Assembly (NCBI GenBank): GCA_016702305.1
Contig: JADJEH010000002.1
Location: forward strand, 372,001-436,000
Direction of reading: 5' to 3'
Length of the DNA stretch: 64,000 nt
DNA from: a bacterium
GTDB lineage: Bacteria; Electryoneota; RPQS01
In this document: piece by piece, positions 57,198 through 64,000 of the stretch
Position numbering within the stretch: the first letter of the stretch is position 1
Layout: each line of letters opens with the position of its first letter
The notes under the pieces: generated by a model
What the model was told of the DNA's origin: nothing
Seen by the model: only the letters and a program-made list of their open reading frames with translations
The model's database searches: none
Position numbers and translations under genes: made by a program

Positions 57198-58703
57198 ATG
57201 CGTCGCTGGGGGTTCTTGCTTGCCGCAGTTATCGGTGCGCTCGCGTTTCCTCCAGTTTCGCTTTGGCCGTTAGCTTACGTCGCGCTGATACCGTTCCTGT
57301 GGGCGGCGACCGATCCCGCGCGTGATCGAGTGTTTGGTCCCGCCTGGCGAGCGGGACTCTTGTTCTATGGTGGGGTGCTCTATTGGGTTGGCCTGAATTC
57401 CGGTGCGCCGTGGTGGGCATCGGCCATTGCGGGTCTCGCCTTGATCGCGGTGCTCGCGACGACATGGGGGATGACAGCGTGGGTCGTGCAGCGCACTGCG
57501 CGCGCGATCAATTTCCGGGCCGCGGCGCTGATATTTGTCGCCGCGTATCAAGCCATTGACATCTTCTGGGGCACGGGCGAAATGAGCTTCCCGTGGGCAA
57601 CGTGGGCCCTGCCGTTGACCGCCTCAGTCCCGGCTCTGCAGCTCGCGGAAGTGGTAGATGCCCAGGGGTTGTCGTTCCTCGTTCTAATCGTCAACGCGTT
57701 GCTCTTTCTGGCGTGGCAGACCCGGCGCAGACCCTACGCTCTAATCGGCGCTGCTCTGATCGTGCTACCGTTGCTCTGGGGCGCATGGCGGTCAACGCAA
57801 TTTGATGGCGGCGCACGCACGCTTGAAGTAGCCGCTGTGCAAGCCAACATACCCGCCGAGCTAAAGTGGGACATGAGTTCCGCTGAGATTCTCGACCGGC
57901 ACGTAGCGTTAAGCGACAGCATTGCCCGGATCAGCACTCTGGATTTCCTCTGCTGGCCCGAGACTGCCGTGCCCATGCCGATTCGTTTTCGCCAGTGGGC
58001 CGCCGACAGTCTGCGCATGTTAAGCGAGCGGACCAACAGTGTTATCCTGACGGGCGGCACAGACTACGACGTTCTGGCCGACGGCGAACAGGTCCCCTAC
58101 AACGCCGCCTTTGTGGTGCGCCCGGATACCCACGGCTTCCAGCGGAGCTCCAAGATCCACCTTGTGCCGTTCGGCGAGCGAATTCCCGGGCAAAACTGGT
58201 TTCCGTTTCTCGGCAATCTCCATCTTGGCCAGGCCGAGTTCAAACCCGGCGATTCCGTCGTTGTGTTCTCCGGCGGCGTGATTCCTCCGTTTACCTGCCT
58301 AATCTGCTTTGAAGTCGTCTATCCCGACATCGCCGCCGATGCCGTGCTGAACGGCGCACAGTTCTTTGGCCACGTCACCAATGACGGATGGTACGGCCAC
58401 TCCAGTGGTCCCTACCAGCATCTGGCGCTTGCGCGTTTGCGTGCGGTCGCCATGCGCCGGGCCGTCGTGCGTTCTGCCAACACCGGCATCAGCGCCATTA
58501 TTCTGCCCAGCGGGCGCTATGCGGATCGGCTCGGCTACGACCGCACCGGTGTCGTATCTGGCGCAATACCTATGCGGACGGACATCACCGTGGCGGCGCG
58601 GCTGGCGACCTTCTGGCCGACGTTCTACTACGGCATTCTCGCGCTTGTTATCGCAGCGTTGTGGATGCACGTGCAACGCTATGGAGCGCCCGAGTCGTCA
58701 TGA
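57198..58703 (+). CDS. lnt: Apolipoprotein N-acyltransferase
   Basis: A 501-residue inner-membrane protein that adds the third acyl chain to lipoproteins. The N-terminal part has about seven hydrophobic helices (including FPPVSLWPLAYVALIPFLWA). The nitrilase domain has the catalytic triad Glu in CWPETAVPMP, Lys in RSSKIHLVPFGERIP and Cys in LICFEVVYPD. NDGWYGHSSGPYQHL is also typical. It is in line with bamD downstream and supports a diderm envelope. Confidence 0.95.
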   Translation: MRRWGFLLAAVIGALAFPPVSLWPLAYVALIPFLWAATDPARDRVFGPAWRAGLLFYGGVLYWVGLNSGAPWWASAIAGLALIAVLATTWGMTAWVVQRTARAINFRAAALIFVAAYQAIDIFWGTGEMSFPWATWALPLTASVPALQLAEVVDAQGLSFLVLIVNALLFLAWQTRRRPYALIGAALIVLPLLWGAWRSTQFDGGARTLEVAAVQANIPAELKWDMSSAEILDRHVALSDSIARISTLDFLCWPETAVPMPIRFRQWAADSLRMLSERTNSVILTGGTDYDVLADGEQVPYNAAFVVRPDTHGFQRSSKIHLVPFGERIPGQNWFPFLGNLHLGQAEFKPGDSVVVFSGGVIPPFTCLICFEVVYPDIAADAVLNGAQFFGHVTNDGWYGHSSGPYQHLALARLRAVAMRRAVVRSANTGISAIILPSGRYADRLGYDRTGVVSGAIPMRTDITVAARLATFWPTFYYGILALVIAALWMHVQRYGAPESS

Positions 58704-59689
58704 AATACGCGCTCTGGCTGCTGCTTTGGGCAGCTCAAGCATGCGCAGTCGAGTGGGATGCGCTATGGGTGCAGCCTGGAGTGGCGCGCGACCTGGCCTT
58801 GGGATCGGCCACCGGAGCCCTCTTTGGTTCTTATTCGACGGCCAGCCAGAATCCCGCGGCCTATATCGCTTTCCCGCCAGCTCAGCGCACGGCGTTCGGT
58901 GCGATACTCATTGGAAACGGAGTCGTTTCACAGGACGACTATCGTCAGAATGACATGTCGCGACGCTCGACACTGAGCCGTTTCGGTGATTTCCCGAGCT
59001 TTTTCATACGCTCATTGTCCTTCAAACATCGCTGGCTTTCCGCGAGTGTCATACCGGCTGAACCGGTCATGCGCCGTGAGGATCCGGGCCGATTGACCTC
59101 CTCATCGCCAGTCCATGCTTTGGCGGAATATCAGTCGAGTGTAATGACACAACTGCTGCTGCATCCACGGGTGCAAGTCGGCGGGCGGGTTGACTTCTAC
59201 TCGCGGGACTTCAAGGGTGACGGCGAAGGCTTCAGCTACGGAGTGATCTTGAAACCTCACGGCGTTCAAGTGGGTTTACACTATCAGCGGTTCCCCGTCT
59301 CTGGACCGCGCTGGTTGCATCCTCTGGATCGCCGGGTAGACCAGGGAACGACCGCCTCGCTGGCCTTGCAACGTCAGAACTACAGCGTCGCTGTACAGGT
59401 CACAAACCTGAGTCGCTCGGATGAGCTCGGCTTTCTGGAGCCTCGGGCAGGCGCCGAATGGCGGCCCGCCCGCGCCATCGCGCTCCGCGCCGGCGGCAGC
59501 CTCTTCACCCGCAGCCATGGTGCCGTCGCGACGTTCGGGGTTGGCCTGCTTGACGCGAACTGGTTTCGCGCCCGCAACGATCGGCTGCCGTTCCCGGAGG
59601 ACATTCTCTCCATTGGTGTTGCGCTGTTGTATAATGACGGTCATCTCAATGCGGGACATACAGCGGTAACACTCGCGTGGCGACTTTGA
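58700..59689 (+). CDS. Exported barrel-like protein (PorV/FadL-like)
   Basis: A 329-residue exported protein. Signal peptide YALWLLLWAAQACA is followed by LGSATGALFGSYSTASQNPAAYIAF, with the A-QNPAAY pattern of PorV/FadL-like outer-membrane barrels. The C-terminal strand ends TAVTLAWRL with an aromatic near the end. The function is unknown. The ATG at 58700 overlaps the lnt stop (ATGA). The open frame upstream of this point is an lnt shadow. It overlaps the next small gene by 13 bases. Confidence 0.65.
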   Translation: MKYALWLLLWAAQACAVEWDALWVQPGVARDLALGSATGALFGSYSTASQNPAAYIAFPPAQRTAFGAILIGNGVVSQDDYRQNDMSRRSTLSRFGDFPSFFIRSLSFKHRWLSASVIPAEPVMRREDPGRLTSSSPVHALAEYQSSVMTQLLLHPRVQVGGRVDFYSRDFKGDGEGFSYGVILKPHGVQVGLHYQRFPVSGPRWLHPLDRRVDQGTTASLALQRQNYSVAVQVTNLSRSDELGFLEPRAGAEWRPARAIALRAGGSLFTRSHGAVATFGVGLLDANWFRARNDRLPFPEDILSIGVALLYNDGHLNAGHTAVTLAWRL

Positions 59690-59907
59690 TTCGCGCCGCC
59701 GTCCTCGGCATTTTGGCGGCGGGCTCCGTTTGCCGGGCACAAGGCTCCGGCGCCGATTCGCTCTTGAACGACACTCTGTTCGCCGTGGCGGATACGCTGG
59801 CCGCGGATAGCAGCGCATCAAACGCGGCATCCTGGCTGCTGCCGTTGTCCGTGATTGCGGCGGCAGGCGCGCTGTTCGTCCTGCTGTTTACCACGCGCAG
59901 CAAATAG
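59677..59907 (+). CDS. Small exported single-helix protein (76 aa)
   Basis: A 76-residue protein. Residues 1-20 form a signal peptide (LIRAAVLGILAAGSVCRAQ). About residues 21-50 are a Ser/Asp/Ala spacer (DTLFAVADTLAADSSASN) and about 52-71 a transmembrane helix (WLLPLSVIAAAGALFVLLFTT) with a short RSK tail. The GTG start lies within the last codons of the barrel-like gene. I do not recognise a family. Position before bamD suggests an envelope role by association only. Confidence 0.5.
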   Translation: MATLIRAAVLGILAAGSVCRAQGSGADSLLNDTLFAVADTLAADSSASNAASWLLPLSVIAAAGALFVLLFTTRSK

Positions 59908-59952
59908 CCCATCGAATTCATCGCAGACTCGCACATCGGAACTACTCTTCGT

Positions 59953-60720
59953 ATGCTCAAGCACACGCTACTCATATTTTTGTTCATGCTCGTCGTGGGC
60001 TGCGCTTCGCAGACGCGTTTCGTGTCGGATGACGGCGCGGACGTGGATTGGCAGCGCGCCCGCGGCCTGTTCGAACGCGAGCGCTACTATCGTGCGGCGC
60101 AGCTGCTGCGCGACATCACGCTGAACTACTCGGGTTCGAATTTCATTGATTCGGCCTATTTCTATCTTGGCCGTGCGGAGTTTGAACAGGGCAACTACCT
60201 CGTCGCGTCAGATGATTTTCGGCGCATGGTGCAGACCTTCCCATCGAGTCCGCTGACCGGCCACGCAGCCTTTTACGAATCGCGTTGCCAGTTTGAAATG
60301 GCGCCTGATTTCCGTCTTGACCAGACCTACACCGAGCAGGCCTTCGACGGCTTCCAGCGCTTTCTCGAGGACTATCCGCAGAGCGAGTATGCCGACAGCG
60401 CGTACACGTATATGGCCAAGTGCCGCGACAAGCTGGCGCGCAAAGTCTTCGCGGCTCTGAAGCTCTACGTGAAGATCGAGGAGTGGGCCTCCGCGGTGAT
60501 CTATTCCGACGCGATATTAGCCGACTATTACGATACGAGCTTTGCAGACGAAGCCGCCTATGAGAAGCTGCATTCTCTTTTGAAGCTCGATGAGTATGAG
60601 AAGGCTCAAGCCGCCGCAACCGACTACCGCCGCCGATTCCCCAACGGAGTCTATTTGGACAAGGTCGCCGCACTTGAGCTGGAAATCAAAGCTGCCCCTG
60701 TGCAGGCCGCTACGCCCTGA
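59953..60720 (+). CDS. bamD: Outer-membrane assembly factor BamD
   Basis: A 255-residue lipoprotein. The lipobox VVGC (Cys17) ends the signal peptide HTLLIFLFMLVVGC. TPR units follow (RARGLFERERYYRAAQLLRDI, AYFYLGRAEFEQGNYLVASDDFRRMVQTFPSS, LYVKIEEWASAVIYSDAILADY). This is the layout of BamD, the essential partner of BamA in beta-barrel insertion. The stop overlaps nadD by 1 base (TGATG). Confidence 0.9.
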   Translation: MLKHTLLIFLFMLVVGCASQTRFVSDDGADVDWQRARGLFERERYYRAAQLLRDITLNYSGSNFIDSAYFYLGRAEFEQGNYLVASDDFRRMVQTFPSSPLTGHAAFYESRCQFEMAPDFRLDQTYTEQAFDGFQRFLEDYPQSEYADSAYTYMAKCRDKLARKVFAALKLYVKIEEWASAVIYSDAILADYYDTSFADEAAYEKLHSLLKLDEYEKAQAAATDYRRRFPNGVYLDKVAALELEIKAAPVQAATP

Positions 60721-61304
60721 TGCAGTTAGGTTTGTTCGGCGGGACCTTCGATCCGGTTCATTACGGACACTTGCGAACAGTAGAGGCCGCGCGCGTGGAA
60801 CTGGGTCTTCCGGAAGTTTGGATGCTGCCCAATCCGCATCCCCCGCACAAGCTGCATTTGCCGATGACTCCGTATGCGCACCGCAAGGAGATGTTGCGGC
60901 TTGCACTGCTTGAGTTCCCGGCTTTGAAACTGTCGGACACGGAGGAACGCGCCTTTGGACCAGCCTATACGACTGATACGATCCGCCACGTCGTTGCCGA
61001 TTTGCCGCCCGGACCGCATGACCTGTGGCTGATTGTCGGCGCTGATTCCTTGGTCGAACTGCCGAAATGGCGCAATCCGGAAGAGCTGTTTGAGCATGCG
61101 CGCGTGGCCGTATTACGGCGGCCAGGCGTGGACCTCTCCTTGGCGCCGCCTGAATATGTGCACCGGGTTCGGCTGCTCGCCACGCCGTTGGTCCCGATAT
61201 CCGCGACGGAAATCCGGGCCGCCCTCCGTTCTGGCGCACCCACAGAAGCCTGGTTGCCGGAAGCCGTCCGCAACTATATCGCGCTGCACCGACTCTATCT
61301 ATAG
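60720..61304 (+). CDS. nadD: Nicotinate-nucleotide adenylyltransferase
   Basis: A 194-residue NadD that makes deamido-NAD from nicotinate mononucleotide and ATP. LFGGTFDPVHYGHLRT carries the nucleotidylyl HxGH (His14, His17). GADSLVELPKWRNPEELF and the end motif PISATEIRAALRSG are the NadD signatures. It follows bamD directly, and two hairpins with U-tracts lie downstream. Confidence 0.95.
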   Translation: MQLGLFGGTFDPVHYGHLRTVEAARVELGLPEVWMLPNPHPPHKLHLPMTPYAHRKEMLRLALLEFPALKLSDTEERAFGPAYTTDTIRHVVADLPPGPHDLWLIVGADSLVELPKWRNPEELFEHARVAVLRRPGVDLSLAPPEYVHRVRLLATPLVPISATEIRAALRSGAPTEAWLPEAVRNYIALHRLYL

Positions 61305-61319
61305 AGAAGCACAGGACTG

Positions 61320-61389
61320 AGCCCAAAAGGCTTTCTTTTTTTCGGCAAAATCGCTATTTTGGTGAGTGGGCCGTTTGGCCCTTCTTTTT
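61320..61389 (+). terminator. Tandem rho-independent terminators after nadD
   Basis: A weak stem AGCC/GGCT (61320-61332) leads into a U-rich stretch, and a second stem GGGCC (61368-61372) with GGCCC (61377-61381) around GTTT is followed by TTCTTTTTT. Together they end the bamD-nadD transcript ahead of the T9SS cargo gene at 61466. Confidence 0.65.
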
Positions 61390-61465
61390 TCCCTGAAAAC
61401 GACAGGTGGAAATAGTCCCGGAACTTGTTGAAATGTTTGTAGATACCCAAAACTGGAGGCATCCC

Positions 61466-63532
61466 ATGCGTTGGACCCAATGGATCCTGCTCCTCTGCCT
61501 GACTACCACCTTGTCCGCCATGGCCTCGGACAATGTGATGCTCATGTCACCCGAGGGGTTTGTAGCCCGCCCCACACCCGGCGGCAGCCTTGATGATCCC
61601 CAGCCGGATTCGTTGTTTTACGACGACGGTACCCCGGCGATTCTAAACACTGGTACGAACTACTGGTGCCGTGTGCGTTTTACGCCGCTGGTGGATTTCA
61701 ACATCATCAGCGTTTACCATTACATCATTGACGGCGCCGGCAACGCGCCGTGCTCGCTGTTCGTGTTCAATTCGACTCCGGCTCCCGGCGGCGAAGACGC
61801 GGTGGCCGTGCGCCCCGGTCCGCAGCCTGCCAACGGTTGGATTGATGTCAACTTCAACGATACCGTGACGGTGCTGGCCAATCAGGACTTCTGGATCGTG
61901 TTCGGTCCGGTCCCCGGTGGCGGCCAGAGCGACGGCAACTGGAACTCGATCGCTGACGGCGGTTCGACCAGTGGCCGCAGCCAGCTTTCAACACAGGGCA
62001 AGTTTGGCACGTACAACAACTTCCCGTATGACTGGATTCTGCGTATTGGCGGCACGTTTGCGAACACCTTCGTGGACCTCTCGGCTGGCGATCTCGTGAA
62101 CGAAATCAACAGCGGTGATCCCAGCTTCAACTTCATGCCTGGCCAGGACGTGACGTTTACGCAAGACGTGACCAACGTTGGTACCGGCGCGGCTGGTCCG
62201 TACGTGTATGAATTCCAGGTTACCGGCCCGCAGGGGACTGTCGTTTACACCGACGAGACGGTTGGCACGGGTCTGGCCGATGGCGCCAGCGATCAAATCA
62301 CGACCAGCACTCCGTTCACTCCGACCGCGGAAGGCGAGTATGTTGCTCGTGGTATTTTTCTTTCGGATGAAGACGGATCGGCCGAGAACGACACGTCCTA
62401 TCTGCGCTTCTTTGTCGGCGGCAACGACCGCTGGTATCGCTATGATGACGACGAAGATCCGGACAGCTATTTGAATTTCAGCGTTGGCTCGGGTTGGGGC
62501 CTCAAGTTCATTCCCGCCGAATATCCCGCTGAACTCTCGCAGATTCGCCTGAATGTAAACGGCGCGGCCACCGGTACGATCAAGGTATGGGTGCATCCGG
62601 CGGACGAAATCGCCGTGGCTCCGGAAGATCGTTCGATTACGACTGCCCTCGTGGCGGGCTGGAATACAGTTGCGGTGAACCCCGGGCTGACGATTTTCGA
62701 AGGTCAGGCCTTGACGATTGGCTATCTGTTCGCAACGGGCGCTCCGATGGGCTTTGACCTCACTCCGCCGAACGCGGCGGGTATCACGGCCATGGGCCCG
62801 ATTGCCGTTCAGTTAAATAACAACGGCACAGACATCACCGAAGACGACGGCGGCAACATCTGTATTCAGGCTTACTTTGAAGTCTCGACTGCCGTCCCGC
62901 CGTTCCCGGTGATTGATACCGACCGCGACACGATTAATTTCGGTGCGGTCAGTCCCGCTTGGCCGGGCGTCTCGCAGACTCTGACGGTCTACAACAATGG
63001 TGGTGTGGATCCGCTCAACGTGACGAACATCACGGTGACGCCGAACAACGCCGCGCCGGCCTATCAGATTTCGCCGACGAGCTTCACAGTTGCCGCAGGC
63101 GGCAGCCGCGAAGTGACCGTCACCTTTGATCCGCCAGTTCAGCGCACCTGGAACGGCATTCTGACTATCGCGAGCAACGCGGAAAACAACCCCGCATTTA
63201 CAGTCCTGCTGCGCGGTATCGCCGACACGAATGCGTCTGTTGCCCGGGAAATCAATTTGCCCGTGCCCAACGAATTCAGCCTGCGCCAGAACTACCCGAA
63301 CCCGTTCAACCCGCAGACGGACATTCAGTTCTCGCTGCCGGTGAACGCCGACGTTCGCCTGACGGTGGTGAATATGCTGGGTCAGGAAGTTGCCGTGCTG
63401 GTCAACGAGACCATGTCGGCCGGCGTGTATACGGCGTCGTTTAACGGTGCCAACCTGCCCTCTGGTCTATACTTCTATCGCCTCGATGCGGGGGACTATA
63501 CGTCTGTCCGCAAGATGATGTTGATGAAGTAA
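61466..63532 (+). CDS. Secreted protein with type IX C-terminal sorting domain
   Basis: A 688-residue exported protein. Signal peptide RWTQWILLLCLTTTLSAMA; beta-rich repeats follow. About residues 495-590 form an Ig/ASPM-like segment (DTINFGAVSPAWPGVSQTL, then VTVTFDPPVQRTWNGILTIASN). The last about 85 residues (from about 604) are the type IX sorting domain, with SLRQNYPNPFNPQTDIQFSL and GLYFYRLDAGDYTSVRKMML. It is secreted and attached at the cell surface in FCB bacteria. The ATG at 61466 has GGAGG upstream; an ATG at 61406 would precede the signal peptide by 20 non-hydrophobic residues. Confidence 0.92.
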   Translation: MRWTQWILLLCLTTTLSAMASDNVMLMSPEGFVARPTPGGSLDDPQPDSLFYDDGTPAILNTGTNYWCRVRFTPLVDFNIISVYHYIIDGAGNAPCSLFVFNSTPAPGGEDAVAVRPGPQPANGWIDVNFNDTVTVLANQDFWIVFGPVPGGGQSDGNWNSIADGGSTSGRSQLSTQGKFGTYNNFPYDWILRIGGTFANTFVDLSAGDLVNEINSGDPSFNFMPGQDVTFTQDVTNVGTGAAGPYVYEFQVTGPQGTVVYTDETVGTGLADGASDQITTSTPFTPTAEGEYVARGIFLSDEDGSAENDTSYLRFFVGGNDRWYRYDDDEDPDSYLNFSVGSGWGLKFIPAEYPAELSQIRLNVNGAATGTIKVWVHPADEIAVAPEDRSITTALVAGWNTVAVNPGLTIFEGQALTIGYLFATGAPMGFDLTPPNAAGITAMGPIAVQLNNNGTDITEDDGGNICIQAYFEVSTAVPPFPVIDTDRDTINFGAVSPAWPGVSQTLTVYNNGGVDPLNVTNITVTPNNAAPAYQISPTSFTVAAGGSREVTVTFDPPVQRTWNGILTIASNAENNPAFTVLLRGIADTNASVAREINLPVPNEFSLRQNYPNPFNPQTDIQFSLPVNADVRLTVVNMLGQEVAVLVNETMSAGVYTASFNGANLPSGLYFYRLDAGDYTSVRKMMLMK

Positions 63533-63547
63533 ATTTCGCAACAAGAA

Positions 63548-63583
63548 ATGGCCCCCGAAGTCTAATACTTCGGGGGCCATTTT
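63548..63583 (+). terminator. Strong rho-independent terminator after the T9SS cargo gene
   Basis: ATGGCCCCCGAAGT (63548-63561) pairs perfectly with ACTTCGGGGGCCAT (63567-63580) around CTAAT, followed by TTTGTCTT. It lies 15 bases past the cargo stop. Confidence 0.93.
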
Positions 63584-63701
63584 GTCTTAGCCCCCTTGGG
63601 TCGCCGGCGGCGGACGCTTTCGCGGTTCGCCGGGCCGGATCACGGCCGACCACCTCTCACCAGCTTTCCTCAATCCCTCTGTTGTCTTGTAAGGATCCTG
63701 C

Positions 63702-64000
63702 ATGAAACTGTCCCTCACATTTCTGCTCGCACTTGCGGCGAGTCTGAACACGGTTTTCGCCGAGGATGCACCGGGCTACTTCCGTTGGCCGACTGCCTAC
63801 GGTAATCAGGTCGCGTTCACGGCTGACAATGATCTTTGGATCGCACCTCTGGCCGGTGGACCGGCCCGCCGTCTCACATCGGCTGCCGGTGTGGAGAATT
63901 TTGCCATGTTCTCGCCGGACGGCAAGTGGATCGCGTTCAGCGGTAACTACGACGGCAACGTTGACGTGTACGTTATCTCGCCGGACGGCGGTCAACCACG
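63702..64000 (+). CDS. Tricorn-like protease, N-terminal fragment (runs off window)
   Basis: The first 99 codons of a plus-strand gene that leaves the window. A signal peptide (LSLTFLLALAASLNTVFA) precedes GYFRWPTAYGNQVAFTADNDLWIAPLAGGPARRLTS and FSPDGKWIAFSGNYDGNVDVYVISPDGGQPR, two PD40/Tricorn beta-propeller blades. Such proteins usually carry a C-terminal S41-family or Tricorn serine protease domain, which would lie outside the window. Confidence 0.7.
   Translation, partial: MKLSLTFLLALAASLNTVFAEDAPGYFRWPTAYGNQVAFTADNDLWIAPLAGGPARRLTSAAGVENFAMFSPDGKWIAFSGNYDGNVDVYVISPDGGQP

Noticed and set aside
58388..58699. 104-codon extension of the barrel-like protein into lnt
   Set aside because: It overlaps conserved lnt codons in another frame; a good signal peptide begins at the ATG at 58700.

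Overview
The window is a GC-rich, gene-dense bacterial chromosome segment (estimated by eye in the high 50s % GC). Almost every gene is on the + strand and short overlaps are common. The organism is most likely from the Fibrobacteres-Chlorobi-Bacteroidetes (FCB) superphylum or a candidate phylum near it. A secreted protein at 61466-63532 ends in the NYPNPFNP-type C-terminal sorting domain of type IX secretion. A PorV/PorQ-like barrel gene lies at 45859-46833. Lnt, BamD and LapA/LapB point to a diderm cell with LPS. I cannot name a genus. No phage, insertion sequence, CRISPR array or recognisable defence system was seen.

Layout. 1-2317 (minus strand): the start of a PolX-like DNA polymerase, a DJ-1/PfpI protein, an EamA transporter and a HAD hydrolase. 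2516-6316: a Tsx/DUF5020-like outer-membrane protein; tRNA-Ile(CAU) with its own promoter and terminator; a zinc-ribbon coiled-coil protein with an RNase HI-family protein; a membrane-anchored protein with a C2-like end; and rnpB (RNase P RNA). rnpB carries a heptad-repeat hairpin inserted in helix P12, and a second copy of that element lies just downstream. 6317-10156: recJ followed by three exported proteins, the last a DUF4097 beta-solenoid. 10166-22629: an acyl-CoA gene block with a three-gene methylcrotonyl-CoA-type carboxylase (the usual alpha subunit is split in two), hydratase, two acyl-CoA dehydrogenases, thiolase, 3-hydroxyacyl-CoA dehydrogenase and a branched-chain aminotransferase. 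It looks like branched-chain amino-acid and short-chain acyl-CoA catabolism.

22648-31338 is information processing and secretion: nusB, a phosphoesterase, secA, smg/DUF494, topA with a histone-H1-like tail, xerC/D and hpf. 31351-34091 joins hprK to orphan mannose-family PTS EIIA and EIIB proteins and an MCE/MlaD protein. 34103-42984 holds ade, an atypical sigma-54 activator, hisS, sfsA, miaB, lapA, lapB and a SPOR protein. 43058-56157 holds mutS, a PorV-like gene, yicC, gmk, rpoZ, coaBC with a very long disordered tail, a type-4 uracil-DNA glycosylase, dnaB, relA/spoT, an HU/IHF protein and ruvX. 56165-64000 holds an oxidoreductase, lnt, a barrel-like exported protein, a small anchored protein, bamD, nadD, the T9SS cargo protein and the start of a Tricorn-like protease.

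The least ordinary features are the heptad-repeat invasion of RNase P RNA helix P12, the split carboxylase alpha subunit, the low-complexity tails on TopA and CoaBC, and the orphan PTS/HprK module. Most of the remaining genes are housekeeping genes.
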